Below, in pieces: positions 8,101 through 15,465 of a stretch of DNA of 56,662 nucleotides; position 1 is the stretch's first letter; each line of letters begins with the position of its first letter. The stretch is from Paeniroseomonas aquatica (GTDB taxonomy: Bacteria; Pseudomonadota; Alphaproteobacteria; Acetobacterales; Acetobacteraceae): contig NZ_JAUFPN010000198.1 of NCBI RefSeq assembly GCF_030409335.1, forward strand, positions 1-56,662, read 5' to 3'. The notes under the pieces were generated by a model. The model was not told the DNA's origin. It saw nothing but the letters and a program-made list of their open reading frames with translations, and searched no databases. The position numbers and the translations under genes were made by a program.

Positions 8101-9081
8101 ATGACCCGCTTGCCCCTGCGCCTCGCCGCGGCCGCCCTCGGCCTGCTGGCGCTGCCCGCGCTCGCCCGGACGGCCCATGCCCAGGCCCCGGCCTTCCCCG
8201 ACCGCCCGGTCCGGCTGGTGGTGCCCTATACCGCCGGCGGCGCCACCGATGTCGGCGCCCGGGTGCTGGCCGAGGCCCTGGCCCGGGTGCTGCCGCAGCC
8301 GGTGCTGGTGGAGAACCGGGTCGGCGGCGCCGGCATGGTGGCGGCGGAATTCGTCATCCGCGCCCCGGCCGACGGCCATACCATCCTGTTCAACAACACC
8401 AGCCATGCGGTGCTGCGGGCGGTGGTGCCGAATGCCAGCGTCGACCCGATCCGCCAGCTCTCGCCGGTCGCCATCCTGTCGGAGATGCCGATGGTGATGC
8501 TGGTCTCGAACGGCTTCCCCGCGGCAGACGGCCGCGGCTTCATCGCCGAGGTCCGCGCCCATCCCGGCAAGTACGACTTCGGCAGCACCGGCGGCGGCGG
8601 CACGCTCGGGATGGCGGCGCTGCTGTTCCAGCGGACCACCGGCCTGTCGATGAACGAGATCCCCTACCGCGGCGGGGCGCCGGCGACGCTCGACCTCGCC
8701 GCCGGCCGCATCGGCCTGGTCTTCGACATCGCCCTGACCGGGCTGCAGACCGCCCGCGGCGGCCAGGCCCGCGCCTTCGCCGTCACCGGCCCGGCCCGCA
8801 GCCCGGCGGCGCCGGAGGTGCCGACCTGGCGGGAGATCGGGGTCGAGGCCGAGATGGTGGTCTGGCAGGCGATCTTCGTCGCCGCCACGACGCCGGCGCC
8901 GCTGCAGGTGGCGCTGCATGCGGCGGTCGCCCGGGTGCAGCAGGACGAGGCGCTGCGGCGGAAATGGACCGAGCTCGGCGTCGACCGGGTGCTGGCGCTG
9001 CCGCCGGCCGAGGCCGCGGCCTATGTCCAGCGCGACGTCGAGCGCTGGGAAGGGCTGATGGCCAGCGCGCCGAAGCCCTGA
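8101..9081 (+). CDS. Bug/TctC-family periplasmic solute-binding protein
   Basis: 326 residues with a cleavable signal peptide (hydrophobic residues about 5-23, then AHAQAPAFPDRPVRLVVPY). The family hallmarks VRLVVPYTAGGATDVGARVLAE and VENRVGGAGMVAAEF near residues 40-85 define the tripartite tricarboxylate transporter receptors. Known members bind carboxylates, dipeptides or nicotinate-type ligands in the periplasm. No TctA or TctB membrane subunit is near, which is common for this expanded family. A TAGGCT element at 8066-8071 is a candidate -10. The downstream histidine kinase is convergent and separated by 15 bp. Confidence 0.9.
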   Translation: MTRLPLRLAAAALGLLALPALARTAHAQAPAFPDRPVRLVVPYTAGGATDVGARVLAEALARVLPQPVLVENRVGGAGMVAAEFVIRAPADGHTILFNNTSHAVLRAVVPNASVDPIRQLSPVAILSEMPMVMLVSNGFPAADGRGFIAEVRAHPGKYDFGSTGGGGTLGMAALLFQRTTGLSMNEIPYRGGAPATLDLAAGRIGLVFDIALTGLQTARGGQARAFAVTGPARSPAAPEVPTWREIGVEAEMVVWQAIFVAATTPAPLQVALHAAVARVQQDEALRRKWTELGVDRVLALPPAEAAAYVQRDVERWEGLMASAPKP

Positions 9082-9096
9082 GCCCGGGCCGCCGGC

Positions 9097-10143
9097 TCAG
9101 CCGGCGAAGCGGATGCGGCAGAGGGTGCCGGCGGCGGGGCGGCGGCTTTCCATCTCGAAGCTGCCGCCAAGCTGGGCGGCCAGCGCCTTGACGATCCGCA
9201 GCCCCAGGCTGCGGGTCCGCGCCAGGTCGAAATCGGGCGCCAGCCCGTGGCCGTCGTCGGCGATGGTCAGGCCGATCCGCCCCGCCGCCTCCCGCCGCAG
9301 CGCCACCGCGATGGTGCCGGGCGCGGCGGCGCCCCCGGCGGCGGTCCCGGCGGTGGTCCCGGCTTGGGGGAAGCCATGCTCCAGCGCATTGGCGATCAGC
9401 TCGGCGACGATGAGGGCGAGCGGCACGCTCTGGTCCGGGTTCAGCGCCAGCGGCTCGGCGTCGACGGTGCAGCGCACCGCGCCGGCCGCGTCCATCGAGC
9501 CCAGCACGTCGTCGCAGAGTTCGCGCAGGAAGGCGCCGAAATCCACCAGCTGGCCCCGCGGGTCGTGCAGCTTGCGGTGCAGCCGGCCGATGAGGCCGAG
9601 CCGCGCCGCCGCCTCCTCGATCACTCGCCGCGCCTGGGCGTCCTGCACCGTCGCCTTCTGCAGGGTCATCAGCGCGCCGACCACCTGCAGGTTGTTGGCG
9701 ACCCGGTGCTGCAATTCGTGGAACATCATGGCGCTGGTCGCGGCGAGCGACTGGCTGCGCTCGCGCTCCTGGCGGAGCTGGTCGAGCGCCAGGGTCATGC
9801 CGTGGATGATGGCGATGTCGACCGTGACGATGCCGGCGTAGAAGCCGAGCGCCAGCAGGTCGGCCGCCTGCGGCGTGCCGGCGGCGGCGCTCGGCAGCAG
9901 CAGCAGCCAGGCCGCCAGGCCGCAGCCGGCGGCCACCGCCACCGCCGGCCAGAGCCCGCCGAGGAAGGCGGTGAGGATCACCGCGGGGAAGAAGGTCAGG
10001 AAGGGGAAGCCGGGCGGCAGCGCCGGCTCGAGGGCCAGCCGCGCCGCCACCGCCACCGCCAGGCAGGCCAGGGCGATGGTCCAGCGCTGCGCCGCCGGGC
10101 GCCGCGCCGCCCCGAGGCGGGCGACCAGGGCGACCAGGGTCAT
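9097..10143 (-). CDS. Membrane-bound sensor histidine kinase, DUF4118 plus HisKA_2/HWE type
   Basis: 348 residues. The N-terminal 120 residues contain about four membrane helices, including FLTFFPAVILTAFLGGLWPAV typical of DUF4118/KdpD-like sensor modules. A dimerisation domain with FHELQHRVANNLQVV follows (likely phospho-acceptor His146), then an HATPase with N-box ELIANALEHGFP and G-boxes ADDGHGL and LGLRIVKALAAQLGG. HisKA_2 kinases are common in alphaproteobacterial light and general-stress signalling. No response regulator is adjacent, so the partner is encoded elsewhere. Confidence 0.85.
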   Translation of the reverse strand: MTLVALVARLGAARRPAAQRWTIALACLAVAVAARLALEPALPPGFPFLTFFPAVILTAFLGGLWPAVAVAAGCGLAAWLLLLPSAAAGTPQAADLLALGFYAGIVTVDIAIIHGMTLALDQLRQERERSQSLAATSAMMFHELQHRVANNLQVVGALMTLQKATVQDAQARRVIEEAAARLGLIGRLHRKLHDPRGQLVDFGAFLRELCDDVLGSMDAAGAVRCTVDAEPLALNPDQSVPLALIVAELIANALEHGFPQAGTTAGTAAGGAAAPGTIAVALRREAAGRIGLTIADDGHGLAPDFDLARTRSLGLRIVKALAAQLGGSFEMESRRPAAGTLCRIRFAG

Positions 10144-10277
10144 GGCGGGGCGGCCGGGGAGAGGTGATGGCGCGTGATCGGGGCCTTTCGTGGCAGGTCC
10201 GGCCCGGCGGGGCCGGCGCGATCCGGCACCCTAGCGCGGTTCGGCGGCGGAGCCATCCCGGCCCGGCCGCGGGCCGA

Positions 10278-11249
10278 TCAATCGGCGCTGATGCCGGCCT
10301 CCCGCACCAGGGTCGCCATGGAAGCCCGCTCCCGGCGGAGGAAGTCGGCGAATTCGGCCGGGCCGCTGCCGAGGCCGATGGCGCCGAGCGCGGCCAGCCG
10401 CTGCACCACCAGCGGCTCGGCCAGGGCGGCGCGGCAGGCGGCCTGCACCCGCTCGACGATCGCCGGCGGCAGGCCGGCCGGGCCATAGACCCCGTTCCAC
10501 TCGTTCTGGTCGTAGCCGGGGAAGCCCTGCTCGGCGACCGTCGGCACCTCCGGCAGGCCGGGGATCCGCTGGGCGGAGGAGGCGGCCAGCGCGCGCACCC
10601 GGCCGTCCTGCGCCAGCGCCGCGGCGGAGGCGACGGTGGCGAAGCCGAAGTCGACGTCCCCCGCCAGCACCGCGGCCAGCGCCGGGCCGCCGCCGCGATA
10701 GGGCACGTGGCTCAGCTCCACCTTGGCCCTGCTGGCCAGCAGCGCCGCGGCGATGTGGTTCGAGACGGCGTTGCCGGAGGAGCTGTAGGTCACCTGGCCC
10801 GGCGCCGCCCGCGCCCTGTCCAGCAGCTGCGCCAGGCTGCGGAAGGGGCTGTCCGGGCGGACGACGGCGATCAGCGGATAGAGGGTGACCCGGCTGATCG
10901 GGGTGAAGCCGCGCTCGTAGTCGAAGCCGAGGTTGCGGAAGATGAAGGGGGCGACCGCCTGGTTGGCCGCGTCGACCAGCAGGGTGGTGCCGTCCGGCGC
11001 GGCGCGGGCCACCTCGGCGGCGCCGATGGTGCCGCCGGCGCCGGCCCGGTTCTCCACCACCGCGGGCTGGCCGAGGACGGCGCCGAAGGTCGGGGCGAAG
11101 AGCCGCGCCGTGGTATCCGCCCCGCCGCCGGGGGAGAAGGGCACCACCAGCCGGACCTGCCGCGGCGGCACCCATTGCGCCGCGGCGGGGCGGGCAAGCA
11201 GGCCGGCGCCGAGAGCCAGGGCGGCGCGCCGCCCGAATTGATCGTCCAT
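10278..11249 (-). CDS. Bug/TctC-family periplasmic solute-binding protein
   Basis: 323 residues. The N-terminus FGRRAALALGAGLLARPAAAQ looks like a Tat-compatible signal peptide. Family blocks VRLVVPFSPGGGADTTARL and VVENRAGAGGTIGAAEVARA follow immediately, and the HVPYRGGGPALAAVLAGDVDFGF region is typical of the ligand-cleft hinge. The ATG has GGGGAG about seven bases upstream. It lies 66 bp downstream of an alpha/beta hydrolase on the same strand and could be co-transcribed, suggesting uptake of an ester or aromatic acid that the hydrolase handles; that link is inference. No TctAB subunits are nearby. Confidence 0.9.
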   Translation of the reverse strand: MDDQFGRRAALALGAGLLARPAAAQWVPPRQVRLVVPFSPGGGADTTARLFAPTFGAVLGQPAVVENRAGAGGTIGAAEVARAAPDGTTLLVDAANQAVAPFIFRNLGFDYERGFTPISRVTLYPLIAVVRPDSPFRSLAQLLDRARAAPGQVTYSSSGNAVSNHIAAALLASRAKVELSHVPYRGGGPALAAVLAGDVDFGFATVASAAALAQDGRVRALAASSAQRIPGLPEVPTVAEQGFPGYDQNEWNGVYGPAGLPPAIVERVQAACRAALAEPLVVQRLAALGAIGLGSGPAEFADFLRRERASMATLVREAGISAD

Positions 11250-11315
11250 GCGCCGCTCCCCGTCCCGGCCGGCAGGATGCCGGGGGCCGGGGCCGCGGGC
11301 AACCGCGGAGGCCGG

Positions 11316-12221
11316 TCAGCCGCCGAAGCGGCGGTCCAGCATGTCCGCCAGCATGGCGTTGAAGCCCGCCGCCGCCTCGTAGGCCACCCAGTGGCCGGCG
11401 CCGGGGATGACGCCGGTCCAGGCCTCCGGCTGCACCGCATGCAGGGCGGCGAAGCGGGAGGGGATCTCCGGCCAGGCGATGGCGTCGCGCTCCCCGTAGA
11501 GCAGCGCCACCGGCGCGCGGCTGCGGGCGATGGCGTCCTTCAGGCTGGTGCTGCTGGCGAAGCCGCGGCTGCGGAAGCGGGCGGCCTGGCTGTTCGCCTC
11601 CTGGATCGCCAGGGCCAGCGGGTCGATCCGCGCCGGGTCGGCGAACATCAGGCTGGCGAGGTTGTGCCGGTGCGCCGCGATCCGCGCTTCGCCGGTCTCG
11701 GAGCGGACCTTGACCAGCGGGGTGATCTGCCGCGGCAGGCCCAGCGCCCCGGCGCCGACCAGGGTCACGCTGCGCAGCGCCGGCCCGGCCTCGGCGGCGA
11801 TGTGGCCCGAGAGCAGCGCGCCGAAGGAGAAGCCGCAGAGGTGGTAGGGCGTCCCCGCGCCGAGCACCCGGTCGAGGCCGGCGCGGACCACGGCGGCGAC
11901 CGGCGCCGGGGTCTCGGCCGGCGGCGGCATGGCGCTGTCGCCGAGGCCGGGCAGGTCCGGGCAGACGACCATCCGGCCCCGGGCCAGCGCCGCGACGTTG
12001 CGCGCCCAGTGCCGCCAGGAGCCGGAGCCGCCGTGCAGCAGCACCAGCGGGATGCCGCCGCCGCCGCCCCACACCCGCCAGGCCATCTCGCCCGCGCCGC
12101 AGGGAGTACGAAGATGCCGGGCGGCGCCGTCCAGCCGCGCCAGCGCCGCATCGGGCGCGCCGTCCATCCCCTCCGGCACCCGCTCCGGGCCCCGGCTCAT
12201 CTCGTCAGGCATCGCGTCCAT
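11316..12221 (-). CDS. Alpha/beta-fold hydrolase
   Basis: About 301 residues. Visible landmarks are LVLLHGGSGSWRHWARN (oxyanion strand), DLPGLGDSAMPP, the nucleophile elbow CGFSFGALL with its Ser, and GAGHWVAYEAAAGFN with the catalytic His. This order matches alpha/beta hydrolases of the meta-cleavage-product hydrolase/haloperoxidase group. The start is uncertain: ATGs at 12221, 12212 and 12200 are all possible, ribosome sites are weak, and conserved sequence only begins about 45 residues in. It lies 61 bp downstream of the ROK-like gene and upstream of a Bug receptor on the same strand. Confidence 0.85.
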   Translation of the reverse strand: MDAMPDEMSRGPERVPEGMDGAPDAALARLDGAARHLRTPCGAGEMAWRVWGGGGGIPLVLLHGGSGSWRHWARNVAALARGRMVVCPDLPGLGDSAMPPPAETPAPVAAVVRAGLDRVLGAGTPYHLCGFSFGALLSGHIAAEAGPALRSVTLVGAGALGLPRQITPLVKVRSETGEARIAAHRHNLASLMFADPARIDPLALAIQEANSQAARFRSRGFASSTSLKDAIARSRAPVALLYGERDAIAWPEIPSRFAALHAVQPEAWTGVIPGAGHWVAYEAAAGFNAMLADMLDRRFGG

Positions 12222-12282
12222 CGTCCCATCCGCATCGGCGCCCGAGGATCGGCCGGGGCGGCCGGGCTGGCAACCCGGGCCG

Positions 12283-13347
12283 CTACCGCTCGCGGTTGGT
12301 GAAGCGGGCATTGCCCAGGCCGGTGCCGATGGTCAGCACCCCCCAGCGGGAGACGTCGCCCATCCAGGGCACCTGGCTCAGCCCCTGCACCACCGCGTCG
12401 TTGTGCACGACGATGATGGTGGCATGGCCGCCGATCTCCGGCAGCGCCTCCAGCAGCCGCCCCGGCAGGTTGAAGCGGCTGCTCTCCCAATTGCCCGGCA
12501 GGTTCTGGCCGCCCTTGGCGATGCTGCCGTCCGGCTCGATCTGCCCGGGGCAGCCGACGCCGATGAAGGGCGCGACGGCCAGCCCGCGCTTCTCCGCCTT
12601 GCGCAGCAGGTCGGCCAGCATCTCGCAGAGCCGGTCGATCGCCTCCTCGCGCTTCGGCTTGTCGTCGCGGTGGTGCCAGATCTCGGTCTCCCAGAGGCAG
12701 GCGGCGGAGAGGTCCGGCGCCTTCTTCAGGTGCGGCCGCACCAGCCCGACCCGGATGTTCGAGCCGCCGATGTCGACCGCGAGCAGCGCGTCATGGCCGA
12801 GGAAGATCCAGGGCGGCGCGAGCTGCACCGCGCCGATCAGCCCGGCCTCGTCCGGGTCATGGCGGATCGGCAGCAGCTCGGTGGCGATGTCCTCGCCCCG
12901 CAGCAGCATGCCGGCGCGGCCGATCGCCAGCTCGCCGACCCGGCTGCCGCGCATGCCGCCGCCGATGACGATGCGCTCGGTCTCCTGCCAGCCCTTGGTC
13001 TTCAGCAGGCGCTTGATGACGGTGGCGAGGCCTTGGGCGAATTCCTCGACCACCCCATGCACCAGCCCGGCGATCTCGGCGTCGCCCTGGGCCAGCAGCT
13101 TGTCGAGCTGGCGGCGGCTGATCTCGGCGGTCGGGGTGGTGCCGAAGGGGTCGTCGTCAACCTTCTTCAGGGTCTTCCGCCAGGTATCGAGGATCTCGCG
13201 GAAGGCGCCGCTGCTGGCCTGGTCGCCGAGGAAGCCCTCCGGCGTCCGCAGCTCCGCGTTCAGCGCGTCGAGCGTCACCGCGGGCAGCGCCTTCGCGCCA
13301 TGCGCGGGGAAGCCGGGGGGGTTGGGCCGTTCGACCTGAACCGTCAT
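12283..13347 (-). CDS. ROK-family (ASKHA) sugar-kinase-like protein with apparently permuted domain order
   Basis: 354 residues in one unbroken frame. Residues 44-177 match the C-terminal half of ROK kinases: a helical stretch EEFAQGLATVIKRLLK, then RIVIGGG at 125-131 and DEAGLIGAVQLA at 166-177. Residues 189-347 match the N-terminal half: LAVDIGGSNIRVGLV (phosphate 1 loop, 189-203), GVGCPGQIEPDG, NLPGNW, HNDA with the presumed catalytic Asp at 317, and TIGTGLGNA (339-347). Canonical ROK proteins have these halves in the opposite order. The ROK zinc motif (CxCGxxGCxE) is absent. The ATG at 13347 is the only sensible start. Catalysis on a sugar is inferred, not shown. Confidence 0.8.
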   Translation of the reverse strand: MTVQVERPNPPGFPAHGAKALPAVTLDALNAELRTPEGFLGDQASSGAFREILDTWRKTLKKVDDDPFGTTPTAEISRRQLDKLLAQGDAEIAGLVHGVVEEFAQGLATVIKRLLKTKGWQETERIVIGGGMRGSRVGELAIGRAGMLLRGEDIATELLPIRHDPDEAGLIGAVQLAPPWIFLGHDALLAVDIGGSNIRVGLVRPHLKKAPDLSAACLWETEIWHHRDDKPKREEAIDRLCEMLADLLRKAEKRGLAVAPFIGVGCPGQIEPDGSIAKGGQNLPGNWESSRFNLPGRLLEALPEIGGHATIIVVHNDAVVQGLSQVPWMGDVSRWGVLTIGTGLGNARFTNRER

Positions 13348-13435
13348 GGGCACTGCTGTTCCGGATGGGAGCGAGGCCAACGCGCGGTGCGCGGCATTGT
13401 TTCGGCCGGGGCCGCCAGCCGGGCCGCTAGCCGGG

Positions 13436-13972
13436 TCAGGCCGCGGGGTAGCGGATCGCCACCACCTCGAGGCTCTCCGTCCCCTGCGGCATCCGCACCC
13501 GCACCAGGTCGCCGACGCCCGCCCCGAGCAGGGCGCGGGCCACTGGCGAGACCCAGGAGATCCGCCCGGCGCCGCTGTCGGCCTCATCCACGCCGACGAT
13601 GGTGACGGTCACCTCCCGGTCGTCCTCCCGCGCATAGGTCACCGTCGCGCCGAAGAAGATCGCGTGGCGCCGGGTCTGCCGGGCGGGGTCGACCACCTGC
13701 ACCCGTTCGAGCCGCTTCCGGAGGAAGCGGACCCGGCGGTCGATCTCGCGCAGCCGGCGCTTGCCGTACTGGTAGTCGGCATTCTCCGAGCGGTCGCCGA
13801 GCCCGGCCGCCCAGGCGACCAGCTCGACCACCTTCGGCCGCTCCTCGGACCAGAGCCGGCGCAGCTCGGCCAGCAGCGCCGCATGGCCGGCCGGGGTCAT
13901 GTAGAAGGGGGTGCCGGACGGCAGGCCGGGCGGGCCGGCCTCCTCGTCGTCGTCATCCTCGGCACGGCTCAT
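13436..13972 (-). CDS. greB: GreA/GreB-family transcription elongation factor
   Basis: 178 residues. An acidic N-terminus (RAEDDDDEEAG) precedes the coiled-coil with GDRSENADYQYGKRRLREIDRR at about 59-80; this is the conserved acidic tip and helix that enters the RNA polymerase secondary channel and stimulates transcript cleavage. The C-terminal FKBP-like domain includes ISWVSPVARALLGAGVGD. KRRLREIDRRVRFLRKRLE is GreB-like rather than GreA-like. The start codon overlaps the stop of the upstream Bug receptor gene as ATGA, so translation is probably coupled. An accessory Gre-type paralogue is possible. Confidence 0.88.
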   Translation of the reverse strand: MSRAEDDDDEEAGPPGLPSGTPFYMTPAGHAALLAELRRLWSEERPKVVELVAWAAGLGDRSENADYQYGKRRLREIDRRVRFLRKRLERVQVVDPARQTRRHAIFFGATVTYAREDDREVTVTIVGVDEADSGAGRISWVSPVARALLGAGVGDLVRVRMPQGTESLEVVAIRYPAA

Positions 13973-14937
13973 TCGATGGTGATGGCGGCATCCGCCACCA
14001 GCCGGCCGAGCCTCTCCCGCTGCGCCACAAGGTAGCTCGCCGCCTCCTCCGGCGGGCTGCCGACCGCGGTGGCGCCGATCGCGGCGAAGCGGTCCCGCAC
14101 GGCGGGCTGGGCCAGCGCGTGGCGCACCGCCGCATGCAGCCGCGCCAGCACCGCCGCCGGGGTCCCGGCCGGGGCGGCGAGCAGGTTCCACTCATCCAGC
14201 ACCACCGCGGGATAGCCGGCCTCGGCCATGGTCGGCACCGCCGGCAGCGCGGCGACCCGCTGCTCCGAGGCGACGGCCAGCGCCTTCAGCCCCCCGTCGC
14301 GGATCAGCTGGGTCGCCGAATTCACCGTGGCGAAGGCGAAGACCACGGTGCCGGAGATCAGGTCCGGCAGCACCGCGGAGCCGCCGCGATAGGGGACGTG
14401 GCCGATGTCGAGCCCGGTTTCCCGCAGGAACAGGGTGGCCCCGAGATGCGACCCGCCGGCATTGCCGGAGGAGCCGAAGGCCAGCCGCCCCGGCCGCGCC
14501 CGCGCCCAGTCGACGAACTCCGCCAGGGTCGCGACCGGCAGCGCCGGCGGCACCACGAAGATCTGCGGCAGCACCGTCAGCAGGCTGACCGGGGCGAAGG
14601 CGGTCGCGTAGTCGAAGCGCAGGCCGTGCAGCAGCTGCGGATTCACCGCATGGTTCAGCGCATCGATCAGCAGGGTATGGCCATCCGCCGGGCTGTCCGC
14701 CACCGCCCCGGCGCCGAGCGAGCCGGCGGCGCCGGGGCGGTTCTCGACCAGCACGGTCTGGCCAAGGAAGGCGCCCATGGCCGGGGCCAGGACCCGCGCG
14801 GTGGTATCGGTGCCGCCGCCCGGGGTGAAGGGGGCGATGATGCGCACCGGCCGGCCGGGGGCGGGCTGGGCCCGGGCCGGGCGCGCGGCGAGGCCGGCCG
14901 GCGCGGCAAGCGCGGCCCGGCGGGTGATGGCTGGCAT
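13969..14937 (-). CDS. Bug/TctC-family periplasmic solute-binding protein
   Basis: 322 residues. A twin-Arg-like signal peptide (AITRRAALAAPAGLAARPARAQ) is followed by VRIIAPFTPGGGTDTTARVLAP and VLVENRPGAAGSLGAGAVAD, both diagnostic of the family, and later HVPYRGGSAVLPDLISG. The gene resembles the receptor at 10278-11249 in its block sequences, suggesting local paralogy. It ends in an ATGA overlap with the GreB-type gene. The orphan ParD-like gene lies 73 bp upstream on the same strand. No membrane subunits are present. Confidence 0.9.
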   Translation of the reverse strand: MPAITRRAALAAPAGLAARPARAQPAPGRPVRIIAPFTPGGGTDTTARVLAPAMGAFLGQTVLVENRPGAAGSLGAGAVADSPADGHTLLIDALNHAVNPQLLHGLRFDYATAFAPVSLLTVLPQIFVVPPALPVATLAEFVDWARARPGRLAFGSSGNAGGSHLGATLFLRETGLDIGHVPYRGGSAVLPDLISGTVVFAFATVNSATQLIRDGGLKALAVASEQRVAALPAVPTMAEAGYPAVVLDEWNLLAAPAGTPAAVLARLHAAVRHALAQPAVRDRFAAIGATAVGSPPEEAASYLVAQRERLGRLVADAAITIE

Positions 14938-15010
14938 GGCGGTCTCCTCGGGGGGAGGCTGCGGGCGGCCCCGGTTGCGGTCAAGCCGCGCCGGCGGATG
15001 GGCGCCGGCC

Positions 15011-15307
15011 TTAGTCCGAGCGTTCCTTGGCGGTCTCGGGGACCCAGACCGCCTGCTGCCGGCGCACGGCGGAGACCAGCTGGTCCTCCGGCACCTCCCA
15101 GCCACGGTTGGGCTGCAGCGCGCCGAGCACCGGCACGACCTGCGACTTCACCCAGCGGGCCAACGCCTCCTCCCGCGCCTGGAACGCGGCGAGGGCGGCC
15201 AGGACCACTGCATTGCCCGATTCATAGGCGCCGGAGGCCACCAGATCGTCGATGTAGCGCGCCTGGTCCGGCGGCAGGGCGACGCTTCGCTTTACGGCTT
15301 GCGGCAC
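15011..15307 (-). CDS. ParD-like ribbon-helix-helix antitoxin, apparently without a toxin partner
   Basis: 98 residues from a GTG start at 15307, chosen because GGGGAG lies nine bases upstream and the ParD-type segment KRSVALPPDQARYIDDLVAS begins right after it. An N-terminal RHH DNA-binding strand-helix-helix (residues about 6-45) is followed by a longer helical tail (AREEALARWVKSQVVPVLG) that in ParD proteins wraps the ParE toxin. No ParE-like gene overlaps or follows; the next gene on the strand is a Bug receptor. It may be a solitary regulator. A TAGCCT element at 15330-15335 (minus) is a possible -10. Confidence 0.7.
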   Translation of the reverse strand: MPQAVKRSVALPPDQARYIDDLVASGAYESGNAVVLAALAAFQAREEALARWVKSQVVPVLGALQPNRGWEVPEDQLVSAVRRQQAVWVPETAKERSD

Positions 15308-15410
15308 GGCACGGTTCTCCCCACCGGGGAGGCTAGGCCCAAAGATTCGGGGTGGCCATGCATTTATCCCGCCCCGGAGGCGATCGGGCGCAATCCGCTG
15401 GACAGCGGCA

Positions 15411-15427
15411 ATGGTGCAGTGCACCAT
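15411..15427. promoter_or_regulatory. 17-bp perfect palindrome between divergent genes, candidate operator
   Basis: ATGGTGCA-G-TGCACCAT has perfect 8-bp arms. It lies 39 bp before the DUF3141 start and about 104 bp upstream of the ParD-like start, in the divergent promoter region. RHH antitoxins bind palindromic operators in their own control region, so the neighbouring ParD-like protein is one candidate ligand. A weaker ATTGGC/GCCAAT pair follows at 15428-15452. Confidence 0.45.
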
Positions 15428-15465
15428 ATTGGCAAACTGCCGACCGGCCAATCAAGGATACGCCA

